From: Serinibacter arcticus
GTDB lineage: Bacteria; Actinomycetota; Actinomycetes; Actinomycetales; Beutenbergiaceae
Direction: 5' to 3'
Length of the DNA: 64,000 nucleotides
NCBI RefSeq assembly: GCF_004786095.1
Contig: NZ_RHPJ01000001.1
Coordinates: 434,001-498,000 of the forward strand
Made by a program: the position numbers and the translations under genes. Of the stretch, positions 13,107 to 21,649 are shown piece after piece. The notes under the pieces were generated by a model. It ran no database searches, was not told the DNA's origin, and was given only the letters and a program-made list of their open reading frames with translations. How positions within the stretch are numbered: position 1 is the first letter of the stretch; every line of letters starts with the position of its first letter.

Positions 13107-14126
13107 ATGTCACATTCACGGACCATCTGGATGCCGGCCGCTGCCGCGGCTCTGGCGCTCGGCCTCACGGCCTGTGGATCGGGCGACGGCGGTGGCTCGG
13201 GCGACGGCGGCGAGCTCACCTACGAGGACTCGCCCCTGGCCGAGTTCTTCACCACCGGCGAGGAAGCCGAGTTCGACCAGGAGGCCGAGGAGGCCCGGTA
13301 CGCGGAGGAGAGCGCCCGCATCGAGCAGCTCGTGGCGGAGTGCATGGCGGAGCAGGGCTTCGAGTACACGCCGATGGACAGCTCGGGCTCGGTCTCCTTC
13401 GGCCCGCAGATGGACGAGGACTACGACGCCGTCGAGAACGCGCGCCAGAACGGCTACGGCTTCTTCACCTGGGAGGACCAGGCCGAGGAGAACCCCGAGG
13501 AGTTCGTCGACCCGAACCAGGACTACGTGGAGTCCATGTCGGAGTCCGAGCAGACCGCCTACTACGAGGCTCTCAGCGGGCCGATGGTCGAGTACGACGA
13601 GGACGCCGAGATGGAGACCGAGTACAACTGGGAGGACAGCGGCTGCTACGGCTCCGCGCAGCACCAGGTGTACGAGGTCGAGAGCGACCAGGCCGCCACG
13701 ATGGACGTCTACTCCGACCCCCGCTGGGAGGAGCTGATGACCGCGATGAGCGCGACGTACGAGCAGGCGCAGAGCGACCCCCGGATGGCCGAGATCAACG
13801 AGGCCTGGGCGACGTGCATGGCGGACGCCGGCCACGCCGACTTCGCGACCCCGCAGGAGTCGATGGACAGCATCATGAACCTGCAGAACTCGTTCTGGGA
13901 GGACAACCAGGACGACCCCGACTACACGGGCCCCACCGAGGACGAGCTCGCGACCGCCAAGGAGCAGGAGATCGCGCTCGCCACCGCGGACTACACCTGC
14001 CAGGACGAGACCGACTTCGCCACGGAGCAGATGCGCGTCCAGTTCGAGATCGAGCAGGAGTTCGTCGACGAGAACCGCGCCGAGCTCGAGGCGTTCTCCG
14101 AGGCCCTCGCGGGTGCCGAGCAGTGA
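13107..14126 (+). CDS. Acidic lipoprotein, first gene of a MacAB-like export operon
   Basis: Not a named family that I recognise. The 339-residue product has a lipoprotein signal peptide with lipobox LTAC (Cys23) and a Gly/Ser/Asp spacer, so it is probably anchored outside the membrane. The mature part is extremely acidic (Asp/Glu-rich) and has four further cysteines (in AECMAEQG, SGCYGSA, ATCMADAG and YTCQDE) that could form two disulfides. Its stop overlaps the start of the membrane-fusion protein (GTGA), so it belongs with the downstream exporter; it may be the substrate receptor or an accessory subunit. Confidence 0.85.
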   Translation: MSHSRTIWMPAAAAALALGLTACGSGDGGGSGDGGELTYEDSPLAEFFTTGEEAEFDQEAEEARYAEESARIEQLVAECMAEQGFEYTPMDSSGSVSFGPQMDEDYDAVENARQNGYGFFTWEDQAEENPEEFVDPNQDYVESMSESEQTAYYEALSGPMVEYDEDAEMETEYNWEDSGCYGSAQHQVYEVESDQAATMDVYSDPRWEELMTAMSATYEQAQSDPRMAEINEAWATCMADAGHADFATPQESMDSIMNLQNSFWEDNQDDPDYTGPTEDELATAKEQEIALATADYTCQDETDFATEQMRVQFEIEQEFVDENRAELEAFSEALAGAEQ

Positions 14127-15832
14127 GGCTGCGGGGGCGCCGGGGTCGGGACGAGCCCGGCGGTGACGACGCGACCCGCGAGCTCGATCTCAGCGAGGTC
14201 GGCGAGCCCGAACCGGTGACTCCTGCGCCGCTGCACGCCGAGCCGCGGGGTGCCCGCACCCCGCTGAACCGGACCGTCTGGGTGGTGGCGGCCGCCGCCG
14301 TCGTCGCCCTGGCGGCCGGCCTCGTCCTCGGACGCTTCGTGATCTCGCCCGCGCAGGCGGCGGCGGACGCCGAGCCGCCCGAGGCCGGGCTCATCACCGT
14401 CCCCGTGGAGCTGCGCGCGCTCTCGAGCGACGTGGTCGCCCGCGGTGACGCGCGCTACGACGACGCCGTCGAGGTCACCGTGGAGACGTCGGACCTGGGC
14501 GGACCCGCCGTCGTGACCGGTGCCGTCCCCGAGGTCGGTGCGACGATCGACGCGGCCGCCGTGGTCCTCGAGGTCGCCGGCCGCCCGGTCGTCACCCTGC
14601 CGGGGTCCTTCCCCGTCTACCGCACGATCCGCTCGGGTGCCACGGGACCCGACGTGCTCCAGCTGCGCGACGCACTGAACTCCCTCGGCCTGGAGGCCGG
14701 CGGCGGCGAGGTCTACGACGCCACGATGGCCGGCGCCGTCGAGCGCCTCTACGCCCGCGCCGGCTACCCGGCGCCCGAACCGCCCGAGGGCGCCGCCGAG
14801 TCGCTCGAGGCGGCCGAGGAGCAGGTCCGCAGCGCGACCTCCGGCCTGGAGTCCGCCCGCGCCGCGGTCACGACGGCGGCCGCCGGCGCGCCCCGCTCCG
14901 AGCGGATCCAGCTCGACAACGCCGTGGCCGAGGCGCAGCGCGGCCTGGAGGAGGCCAAGGCGTGCGCCGCCGCCCCCGCACCGACCGACCCCGAGACGGG
15001 CGCGGCCCTTCCGAAGGAGCCGTGCGCGCTCAGCGTCGCCTCGGCCGAGGGCGGCGTCACGCTCGCCCGGGCGCTGCGCGAGGAGGGGCTCGCCGCTCCC
15101 GACACCTCCGCGGAGGTCGCCGCGCGCGACGCCGCCGAGCGCTCGCTCGAGGACGCCAACACCGCACTGGACACCGCTCGCCAGGACGTCCTGACCCCGA
15201 TGCCCGCGAGCGAGGTCGTCTACGTCTCCTCGTTCCCCCGCCGCATCGACTCCGTGACCGCCGCGCGCGGCACCACCGTCACCGGTCCCGTGATGACGAT
15301 CTCGGGCGCGACGCTCGAGATCGCCGCCAACCTGGCCCAGGCGGACGCCGACCTGCTGGCCGTGGGCCAGGCGGCCGAGCTCCTCGTCGGCGACGTCCCG
15401 GTGCCCGCGACCATCGCCGAGATCGGCGCGGACGCCGGAGAGACGGGCGGGGGTGGCTCCGACGGGGCCTCCGGCTCCGACGGTGGTTCGAGCGGCTCCG
15501 ACGGCACGGGCGGGGGCGCCGCCGCGGCCGACCGCGCCCAGGTGGTCCTGCTCCCCGGCGAGCTCACCGAGGAGCAGCGCTCCGCGCTGGCCGGCACCAA
15601 CGTCCGCATCCGCATCCCCGTGAGCTCGACGGCGGGCGAGGTGCTCGCCGTGCCGGTGGCCGCCCTGACGGCGGGCCCCGGCGGCGAGACCCGCGTCGAG
15701 GTGGCGCGCGAGGGCGCCGAGGAGCCCGAGCTCGTCGTCGTCACGACGGGGCTCACGGCCTCCGGCTACGCCGAGATCGTCTCGAGCGAGGAGCCGCTGG
15801 AGGCAGGCGACCGCGTGGTGGTGGGTCAGTGA
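14123..15832 (+). CDS. Membrane-fusion (HlyD/MacA-like) protein with peptidoglycan-binding domain
   Basis: Periplasmic adaptor-like subunit of a MacAB-type exporter, 569 residues. Order: acidic cytoplasmic N-terminus, one transmembrane helix (about 51-70), a beta-rich barrel part, a PG_binding_1-like segment around 170-215 (SGATGPDVLQLRDALNSLGL), a long Ala/Glu helical region with a small Cys-containing loop (about 225-370), a second barrel part, a Gly/Ser/Asp linker at about 442-465, and a closing membrane-proximal domain. The GTG start lies in the lipoprotein stop; the ATPase start lies in its own stop. The peptidoglycan domain suggests it reaches the wall in place of an outer-membrane channel. 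Confidence 0.85.
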   Translation: MRLRGRRGRDEPGGDDATRELDLSEVGEPEPVTPAPLHAEPRGARTPLNRTVWVVAAAAVVALAAGLVLGRFVISPAQAAADAEPPEAGLITVPVELRALSSDVVARGDARYDDAVEVTVETSDLGGPAVVTGAVPEVGATIDAAAVVLEVAGRPVVTLPGSFPVYRTIRSGATGPDVLQLRDALNSLGLEAGGGEVYDATMAGAVERLYARAGYPAPEPPEGAAESLEAAEEQVRSATSGLESARAAVTTAAAGAPRSERIQLDNAVAEAQRGLEEAKACAAAPAPTDPETGAALPKEPCALSVASAEGGVTLARALREEGLAAPDTSAEVAARDAAERSLEDANTALDTARQDVLTPMPASEVVYVSSFPRRIDSVTAARGTTVTGPVMTISGATLEIAANLAQADADLLAVGQAAELLVGDVPVPATIAEIGADAGETGGGGSDGASGSDGGSSGSDGTGGGAAAADRAQVVLLPGELTEEQRSALAGTNVRIRIPVSSTAGEVLAVPVAALTAGPGGETRVEVAREGAEEPELVVVTTGLTASGYAEIVSSEEPLEAGDRVVVGQ

Positions 15833-16566
15833 CGACCGCCGACGTCGCGGCGGTCGATCCGGCCGGCACCGAGGTGCTCGGCGCGGCGCCCGTGCCCCCG
15901 GTGATCGACCTGCGGGCGCTGACCCGGTCCTTCCCGGGCGACCCGCCGGTCGTGGCCCTGCGCCCGACCGACCTGGTGCTGCAGGAGGGCGACTACCTCT
16001 CCATCGTCGGGCCGTCCGGCTCGGGCAAGTCGACGCTGCTGAACCTGCTCGGACTCCTGGACCGCCCGACCGGCGGGGAGTACTTCCTGGACGGCGAGCC
16101 CAGCCACACCGTCAACGAGCGGCGCCGCACGGCGCTGCGCGCCGGCCGCATCGGGTTCGTGTTCCAGGCCTTCCACCTCCTGCCCCACCGCACGGTGCTG
16201 GAGAACGTCATGCTCGCCACCATCTACGCCGGGGTGCCGCGCGCCGAGCGCTACGGCCGCGCCGTCGCCGCGCTGGAGCGCGTGCACCTCGAGCACCGCC
16301 TGACGTTCCGCCCCACCACGCTGTCCGGCGGCGAGCGCCAGCGGGTCGCGGTGGCCCGCGCCGTCGTGACCAACCCCCGGCTGCTGCTCGCCGACGAGCC
16401 GACGGGCAACCTCGACTCCACGACGTCGGGCGAGGTGCTCGACCTGTTCGACGAGCTGCACGCCGACGGCCTGACGCTGGCGGTCATCACGCACGACGAC
16501 GACGTCGCGGCGCGCGCGCAGCGGTCCGTCCGCATCACCGACGGGCTCCTGGAGGTCCTGCGATGA
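15829..16566 (+). CDS. ABC transporter ATP-binding protein (MacB/LolD type)
   Basis: ATPase of the exporter encoded with the flanking genes, 245 residues. Walker A GPSGSGKST (about 62-70), Q-loop FVFQAFHLLPH, signature LSGGERQRV (about 165), Walker B LLLADEPTGNLD and the switch His in AVITHDDD are all present, so it should be catalytically active. GTG start overlaps the membrane-fusion gene; stop overlaps the permease gene (ATGA). ADEPTGNLD is typical of LolD/MacB/FtsE-type ATPases. Confidence 0.95.
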   Translation: MTTADVAAVDPAGTEVLGAAPVPPVIDLRALTRSFPGDPPVVALRPTDLVLQEGDYLSIVGPSGSGKSTLLNLLGLLDRPTGGEYFLDGEPSHTVNERRRTALRAGRIGFVFQAFHLLPHRTVLENVMLATIYAGVPRAERYGRAVAALERVHLEHRLTFRPTTLSGGERQRVAVARAVVTNPRLLLADEPTGNLDSTTSGEVLDLFDELHADGLTLAVITHDDDVAARAQRSVRITDGLLEVLR

Positions 16567-17780
16567 GTCGCCTGTCGGTCCGCGACCTGGCGGTCGAGGC
16601 CTCGCACGGCATCGGCGCCCGCCCCGGCCGGCTGTTCCTGACCATCCTCGGCACGGTCCTCGGGATCGCCGCGCTCGTGGTGACGATGGGCATGGCCCAG
16701 ACCGGTGCCGGCCAGATCGCGCGGCAGTTCGACGCCGTCGGCGCGACCCAGGCCGTCGCCCGCGCCGGCGAGGCGCAGACGATGGGCGGCGAGACGCGCG
16801 CCCGTACGACGCTCCCGTGGGACTCCCCCGACCGCGTCACCCGCCTGGCCGGTGTCGAGGCCGCCGCACTGCTGGCCGACGTCGACGTCGCCGGTGCCCG
16901 CATCTCCGCGGTGCCGATCGTCGACCCGACGGCCGTGGCCGGGGTGCCCCCCGCCGTCGTGGCGACCAGCCCCGAGCTCCTCGCCGGGGTGCGAGCCACG
17001 CTCGCCACCGGTCGGATGTTCGACGGCGGGCACGACGCCCGCTCCGACCGTGTGGTCGTGCTCGGCTCCGGCGCCGCGGAACGCCTCGCGATCAACCGCG
17101 TGGACTCCCAGCCGTCGATCTTCATCGGCGAGGACGCCTACACCGTGATCGGCATCCTGGACGACACCGCCCGGCGCAAGGACCTGCTCGACGCCGTCAT
17201 CCTCCCGCTCGGGACCGCCCGCACCGACTTCGGCCTCGCGGCCCCGGGTGAGCTGCAGATGCGGATCGCGGTGGGTGCGGGTGAGGTCGTGGCGGAGCAG
17301 GTGCCGATCGCCCTCTCCCCCAACACCCCCGAGAACGTCGAGGTGCAGGCGCCGCCCACCGGCGGCGAGCTGCAGCGCAACATCCGGGGCGACATCAACA
17401 TCGTGTTCATCGCCCTCGGCGGGGTCGCCCTCGTCGTGGGTGGGCTCGGCATCGCGAACGTGACGCTGCTGTCGGTGATGGAGCGGGTCGGGGAGATCGG
17501 GCTGCGGCGCGCCCTCGGGGCGACCCGCGGTCAGGTGGCGACGCAGTTCATCGTGGAGTCGGTGGTGGTCGGCCTGCTCGGCGGCCTGATCGGAGCCGCT
17601 CTCGGCGTGTTCGTCGTGGTGGGGGTGAGCGTCGCCCAGGAGTGGACGCCGATCATCGACATGCCGCTCGCGATCGGCTCGGCGCTCCTGGGCGGCGTCA
17701 TCGGCCTCGTCGCGGGCGCCTACCCGGCGGTCAAGGCCGCGTCGCTCGAACCGGTCGCGGCGCTGCGCGGCGGGCTCTGA
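16563..17780 (+). CDS. ABC transporter permease, FtsX/MacB type
   Basis: Membrane subunit of the same exporter, 405 residues. One N-terminal helix (about 20-42), a large extracytoplasmic MacB-like domain (to about 275), then three C-terminal helices, the FtsX topology. Conserved MERVGEIGLRRALGATRGQV follows the second helix, and the protein ends with YPAVKAASLEPVAALRGG, both FtsX hallmarks. Last gene of the four-gene operon. MacB-like transporters use their energy to drive export or mechanical work outside the membrane; the cargo here is unknown. Confidence 0.94.
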   Translation: MSRLSVRDLAVEASHGIGARPGRLFLTILGTVLGIAALVVTMGMAQTGAGQIARQFDAVGATQAVARAGEAQTMGGETRARTTLPWDSPDRVTRLAGVEAAALLADVDVAGARISAVPIVDPTAVAGVPPAVVATSPELLAGVRATLATGRMFDGGHDARSDRVVVLGSGAAERLAINRVDSQPSIFIGEDAYTVIGILDDTARRKDLLDAVILPLGTARTDFGLAAPGELQMRIAVGAGEVVAEQVPIALSPNTPENVEVQAPPTGGELQRNIRGDINIVFIALGGVALVVGGLGIANVTLLSVMERVGEIGLRRALGATRGQVATQFIVESVVVGLLGGLIGAALGVFVVVGVSVAQEWTPIIDMPLAIGSALLGGVIGLVAGAYPAVKAASLEPVAALRGGL

Positions 17781-17795
17781 GCCAACCGGGGTCGA

Positions 17796-17840
17796 GACAG
17801 CCGGGTCTGGGGCAGCCGGGTCCGGGGCAGCCGGGTCCGG
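17796..17840. repeat. Three tandem 15-bp repeats
   Basis: Three head-to-tail copies of a 15-base unit (17796-17810, 17811-17825, 17826-17840); copies 2 and 3 are identical (ggcagccgggtccgg) and copy 1 differs at two positions. They fill most of the gap between the convergent permease and exonuclease genes and abut the exonuclease stop codon. Confidence 0.85.
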
Positions 17841-18650
17841 TCAGCCCACGTCGTACCGCACGACGTACGGAGCGTGGTCGCTGAAGCGCGCGTCGTAGGT
17901 GGCGGCGCGGTCGACCGTGGACTCCGCGACGTGCTCGGCCAGCGCCGGCGTCGCCGCCTGGACGTCGATGCGCCAGCCCGAGTCGTTGTCGAACGCCTTG
18001 CCGCGCCACGACCACCACGTGTACGGCCCGGCGACGTCGCCGGCCTCGCGGCGGGCCACGTCCACCAGACCGAGCTCCCCGTACCAGCGGTCGAGGTAGG
18101 CGCGCTCCGCCGGCAGGAAGCCCGCCGACGTGCGGTTGCCCTTCCAGTTCTTGATGTCGAGCTCGCGGTGGCCGACGTTGATGTCGCCGCCGATCACGGC
18201 CAGCTCCTGCGCGGCGAGCGCGGTGAGGCGCTGCGTGACGCGGTCGAGGTGGGCGTACTTCGCATCCATCGACGGCGTGCCCGCCGTCCCGGAGTAGAGG
18301 TAGGTCGACACGAGGGTCAGCAGGCGCCCGTCCGCCAGCCGCACGTCCGCCTCGACCCAGCGGCCGACGTCGCCCTCCGGCTCCTCCCCGCCGTCCGGCA
18401 GCGGCAGGGCCTCGCGCACGGCCTCGAACGGCAGGCGTGACGCGATCGCGACACCGGCCCTGCCCTTGGCGGCGGCCTCGACGTGCGTCACGTGCCAGCC
18501 CTCGCCCAGCAGCTCGCGCACGACGGCGTCGGGCGCCCGCAGCTCCTGGAGGAGCATCACGTCGGGGCGACGCTCCTCGAGCCAGGCCGGCATACCCCGG
18601 CGGACGGCGGCCCGCAGGCCGTTGACGTTGATGGTGGCGATGGTCAGCAC
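17841..18650 (-). CDS. xth: Exodeoxyribonuclease III (AP endonuclease)
   Basis: DNA-repair enzyme cutting at abasic sites and acting as a 3' exonuclease; 269 residues, EEP/ExoIII superfamily. Active-site motifs: ATINVNGLRAA (Asn), LLQELRAP (metal-binding Glu), IGGDINVGH (Asp/Asn) and the closing SDHAPYVVRYD (Asp-His). I place the start at GTG 18650 because the ExoIII fold begins at once (VLTIATINVNG); the long upstream extension in the same frame is not protein-like. A CAGAGT box ends 7 bases upstream and there is no ribosome-binding site. Confidence 0.94.
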   Translation of the reverse strand: MLTIATINVNGLRAAVRRGMPAWLEERRPDVMLLQELRAPDAVVRELLGEGWHVTHVEAAAKGRAGVAIASRLPFEAVREALPLPDGGEEPEGDVGRWVEADVRLADGRLLTLVSTYLYSGTAGTPSMDAKYAHLDRVTQRLTALAAQELAVIGGDINVGHRELDIKNWKGNRTSAGFLPAERAYLDRWYGELGLVDVARREAGDVAGPYTWWSWRGKAFDNDSGWRIDVQAATPALAEHVAESTVDRAATYDARFSDHAPYVVRYDVG

Positions 18651-18657
18651 GCCAGGC

Positions 18658-18663
18658 ACTCTG
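18658..18663 (-). promoter_or_regulatory. Weak -10-like box CAGAGT before xth
   Basis: CAGAGT ends 7 bases before the GTG start, the spacing of other probable leaderless promoters here. Confidence 0.3.
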
Positions 18664-18768
18664 CCACCCGGGGCCGACATCCACGGCACCGGCGGGCGAC
18701 GACGGACGTCGTCCACAGACGCGACGACCGTGGTGGCGGCCGTGGCCCCGGGCGTGGCACGGTTGACC

Positions 18769-19308
18769 ATGACATCGACAAAGCGATCCAGACGATCCCA
18801 AAACGCCGCCAATGCCCGGGCAACCCGCCCGCCTCGTCCGGCCTCGACGGCACGCGCCACCCGCACGACCGACCTCGACGACCGCGTCTTCGACGAGATC
18901 CTCGCCGCCACGATCGACCCCACCCGTCCCGTGCTGACCGACGCCGATGCGCAGGACCGCGTCCGCCGCCTCGTGCAGACCGCGTTCGTCGACCGGTGGT
19001 GGCTGCTGCTCCTGGACTCCGGCGGGCGGCAGCTGCCGGCCCTGCCCCAGATCGAGATGCCCCCGAGGTTCGGGGAGGCCGAGGCCGAGCAGCTGGCGGG
19101 CTTCGTGGAGCACCTCGCGGACCAGCTCGACGCGCCGCGGTCGGTGCTCGTGTAGGAGCTCCCGCGCACGGACCCCACCACGGCCGGGACCCGGGCGAGC
19201 ATGCTCGCCGCCGCGGCCGCGCGGCGGGGGCTGCCGGTCCCGACCCAGGTCCTGGTGCGGCGGGGCGGCCGGGTCGAGGTGTGGCGGAGCGAGGGCCTCG
19301 TCGGCTGA
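18769..19308 (+). pseudogene. Small conserved-looking gene interrupted by in-frame TAG at 19153
   Basis: Family not recognised. From about 18874 the frame reads like a real cytoplasmic protein (TDLDDRVFDEIL, then FVDRWWLLLLDSGGRQLPAL and EAEQLAGFVEHLADQL) up to PRSVLV, then a TAG at 19153-19155. The same frame continues for 50 more codons, all ending in G or C (ELPRTDPTTAG ... RRGGRVEVWRSEGLVG), to TGA at 19306. This looks like one protein of about 180 residues with a nonsense change. The N-terminal 35 codons after the ATG at 18769 are poor in typical codons, so the start is uncertain. It could be a recent pseudogene, a sequencing error, or two short products. Confidence 0.6.
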
Positions 19309-19322
19309 CCGACGGACGGACC

Positions 19323-20189
19323 TCAGGCCGCGAGACCCGCCCGGCGCTCGGCCGCCTCGACCGCGTTGCGGAACAGCAGCGCGATGGTGGTCGGCCCCAC
19401 ACCGCCCACGCGGGGCGTGATGGCACCGGCGACCTGCTCGCAGGACTCGTCGACGTCGGGCAGGAGCTTCTTGCCCTCGTACCGCACCCCGCCGCCCACG
19501 ACCGTCACCCCGGGCGTGAGGTGCTCGGGGCGCAGGATGCCCGGCACGCCCACGGCGGCGATGACGACGTCGGCGCGGCGCGTGTAGTCCGCCCAGTCCG
19601 GCACACCCGTGTGGACCACGGTGACGGCCGCGTTCGCCGTCGGCCGCTTCTGGCTCAGCAGGAGCGCCAACGGGCGTCCGAGCGTGGTCCCGCGGCCGAG
19701 GATGCAGACCTCGCGCCCCGAGATCGGTACCTCGTAGTGCGCCAGCAGCGCCTCGATCCCCGCCGGGGTGCACGGCACGGGGCCGGGCATCCCGAGCGCG
19801 AGCCGGCCCATGTTGACGGGGTGCAGGCCGTCGACGTCCTTGTCGGGGTCGAGGGCCAGAAGCGCGGCGTCGAAGTCGATCTGGGGAGGGGTCGGGTGCT
19901 GGAGGAGCACGGCGTCGACGTCGTCGGCGTCGTTCATCTCGGCCACGGCCGCGAGCACGTCCGCCTGCGTCGCGTCCTGGCCGAGGTGGATGTGGGGCGA
20001 GGTGAACCCGAGCTCGGCCGCCTTGGCCTGCTTCATGCGGATGTACCCCGCGCTGGCGGAGTCCTCCCCCACGAGGATCGTGCCGAGGCCCGGGCGCCGC
20101 CCGGCGCCCTCGAGCGCCGCGATGCGGGGCGCGAGCGAGGACAGGACGGCGTCGGCCACGGGCCGACCCGGCATCATCAGGGCTGCCAT
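19323..20189 (-). CDS. folD: Bifunctional methylene-THF dehydrogenase/methenyl-THF cyclohydrolase
   Basis: Interconverts 5,10-methylene-THF and 10-formyl-THF, the formyl donor for PurN and PurH; 288 residues. SAGYIRMKQ carries the catalytic Tyr/Lys, GRGTTLGRPLA is the NADP loop and RVGGVGPTTIA the C-terminal signature. The usual QLPLP motif reads QHPTPPQID, a variant I associate with actinobacterial FolD. It starts 10 bases after glyA ends, so both are under the glyA riboswitch. Confidence 0.95.
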   Translation of the reverse strand: MAALMMPGRPVADAVLSSLAPRIAALEGAGRRPGLGTILVGEDSASAGYIRMKQAKAAELGFTSPHIHLGQDATQADVLAAVAEMNDADDVDAVLLQHPTPPQIDFDAALLALDPDKDVDGLHPVNMGRLALGMPGPVPCTPAGIEALLAHYEVPISGREVCILGRGTTLGRPLALLLSQKRPTANAAVTVVHTGVPDWADYTRRADVVIAAVGVPGILRPEHLTPGVTVVGGGVRYEGKKLLPDVDESCEQVAGAITPRVGGVGPTTIALLFRNAVEAAERRAGLAA

Positions 20190-20199
20190 GCCGGCCGCC

Positions 20200-21507
20200 C
20201 TACTGCGTGAGGCCGTCGTACAGGGGGAAGTCGGCGGTCAGCCGATCCACCCGCGCGTGCAGCGCCTCGACGTCCGTCGCCGCGCCGCCGATCAGGGCGG
20301 TCGCGATGATGTCGGCGACCTCCGTGAACTCCTCGGCGCCGAAGCCCCGCGTCGCGAGCGCCGGCGTGCCGATGCGCAGGCCGGAGGTGACGCGCGGAGG
20401 GCGCGGGTCGAACGGCACCGCGTTGCGGTTGACCGTGATGCCGGCGGTGTGCAGGAGGTCCTCGGCCTGCTGACCGTCGAGCGGCGAGCTGCGCAGGTCC
20501 ACGAGCACGAGGTGGACGTCGGTGCCCCCGGTCAGGACCGAGACCCCGGCGGCCGCGACGTCGGCCGCGTTCAATCGGTTCGCGATGATCTGCGCGCCCT
20601 CGAGCGTGCGGGCCTGACGGTCCTTGAACGCCTCGCCCGCGGCGATCTTGAATGCCACGGCCTTGGCGGCGATGACGTGCATGAGCGGGCCGCCCTGCTG
20701 GCCGGGGAAGACGGCGGAGTTCAGCTTCTTGCCCCACGGCTCCTCGTCGCGTGCGAGGATCACGCCGGAGCGGGGGCCGCCCAGCGTCTTGTGGACGGTG
20801 GAGGAGACGACGTCGGAGTACGGCACCGGGTTGGGGTGCAGCCCGGCGGCCACGAGGCCGGCGAAGTGCGCCATGTCGGTCCACAGCAGCGCACCGACCT
20901 CGTCGGCGATCGAGCGGAACGCCTCGAAGTCGAGGTGGCGGGGGTAGGCCGACCAGCCGGCGATGATGACGCGGGGCTGGGACTCGATGGCCTTGGCGCG
21001 CAGCGCGTCGTAGTCGATCCGGTGCGTCTGCGCGTCGACCTCGTAGGCGGCGACGTCGTAGAGCTTGCCGGAGAAGTTGATCTTCATGCCGTGCGTGAGG
21101 TGGCCGCCGTGCGCGAGCGAGAGCCCGAGGATGGTGTCACCCGGGGTGGCGAGCGCGTGCAGCACGGCGGCGTTCGCCGTCGCGCCGGAGTGCGGCTGGA
21201 CGTTCGCGTAGCCGGCGCCGAAGAGGCTCTTGACCCGCTCGATCGCGAGGTTCTCCGCGATGTCGACCTCCTCGCAGCCGCCGTAGTAGCGGCGGCCGGG
21301 GTAGCCCTCGGCGTACTTGTTCGTCAGCACGCTCCCCTGCGCCTGCAGCACGGCGCGCGGGACGAAGTTCTCGCTGGCGATCATCTCGAGCGTCTCGCGC
21401 TGGCGGACGAGCTCACCCTCGAGCACGGCCGCGATCTCGGGGTCGAGTTCGGCGAGTGTCGCGTTCGCGATGTCGGCGTTGGTCAGGACGTCGGTCTCAG
21501 AGCTCAT
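20200..21507 (-). CDS. glyA: Serine hydroxymethyltransferase
   Basis: PLP enzyme converting serine and THF to glycine and 5,10-methylene-THF, the main one-carbon source; 435 residues. The PLP-binding lysine is Lys240 in [23 protein letters not shown] and [15 protein letters not shown] are further family motifs. Start ATG has AAGGAG 7 bases upstream. The mRNA leader contains a ZTP riboswitch. folD follows directly, making an operon that supplies formyl-THF precursors. Confidence 0.97.
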   Translation of the reverse strand: MSSETDVLTNADIANATLAELDPEIAAVLEGELVRQRETLEMIASENFVPRAVLQAQGSVLTNKYAEGYPGRRYYGGCEEVDIAENLAIERVKSLFGAGYANVQPHSGATANAAVLHALATPGDTILGLSLAHGGHLTHGMKINFSGKLYDVAAYEVDAQTHRIDYDALRAKAIESQPRVIIAGWSAYPRHLDFEAFRSIADEVGALLWTDMAHFAGLVAAGLHPNPVPYSDVVSSTVHKTLGGPRSGVILARDEEPWGKKLNSAVFPGQQGGPLMHVIAAKAVAFKIAAGEAFKDRQARTLEGAQIIANRLNAADVAAAGVSVLTGGTDVHLVLVDLRSSPLDGQQAEDLLHTAGITVNRNAVPFDPRPPRVTSGLRIGTPALATRGFGAEEFTEVADIIATALIGGAATDVEALHARVDRLTADFPLYDGLTQ

Positions 21508-21563
21508 GGGAGGACTCCTTCATCGGTACGACGGGCGTGCGGATGCATCCCGGTGACCGCGGG

Positions 21564-21645
21564 ACCCAGGCGGGCGATTCCGTGATCGGCGTACCTCGTC
21601 GCTCCCCGGTGGTCGATCCCACCCGGCGCCAGTCGCGACGCGAAC
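21564..21645 (-). promoter_or_regulatory. ZTP (pfl) riboswitch upstream of glyA-folD
   Basis: In RNA sense the leader reads CGCGACTGGC, a hairpin GGTGG-GATCGA-CCACC, then CCGGGGAGC and finally CGCCCGCCTGGGT. These are the conserved blocks of the ZTP/ZMP aptamer in the right order and spacing. It ends about 55 bases before the glyA ATG. A small hairpin (TCCCG/CGGGA) and a GGAG/CTCC pairing around the ribosome-binding site could be the expression platform. ZTP riboswitches turn on formyl-THF genes when ZMP/ZTP accumulates; glyA and folD are classic targets. Confidence 0.9.
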
Positions 21646-21649
21646 CAGC

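Noticed and set aside
18140-18160. A TCTTGATGTCGAG sequence resembling the TCA operator
   Set aside because: It lies inside the xth coding region, away from any promoter, and is probably chance.
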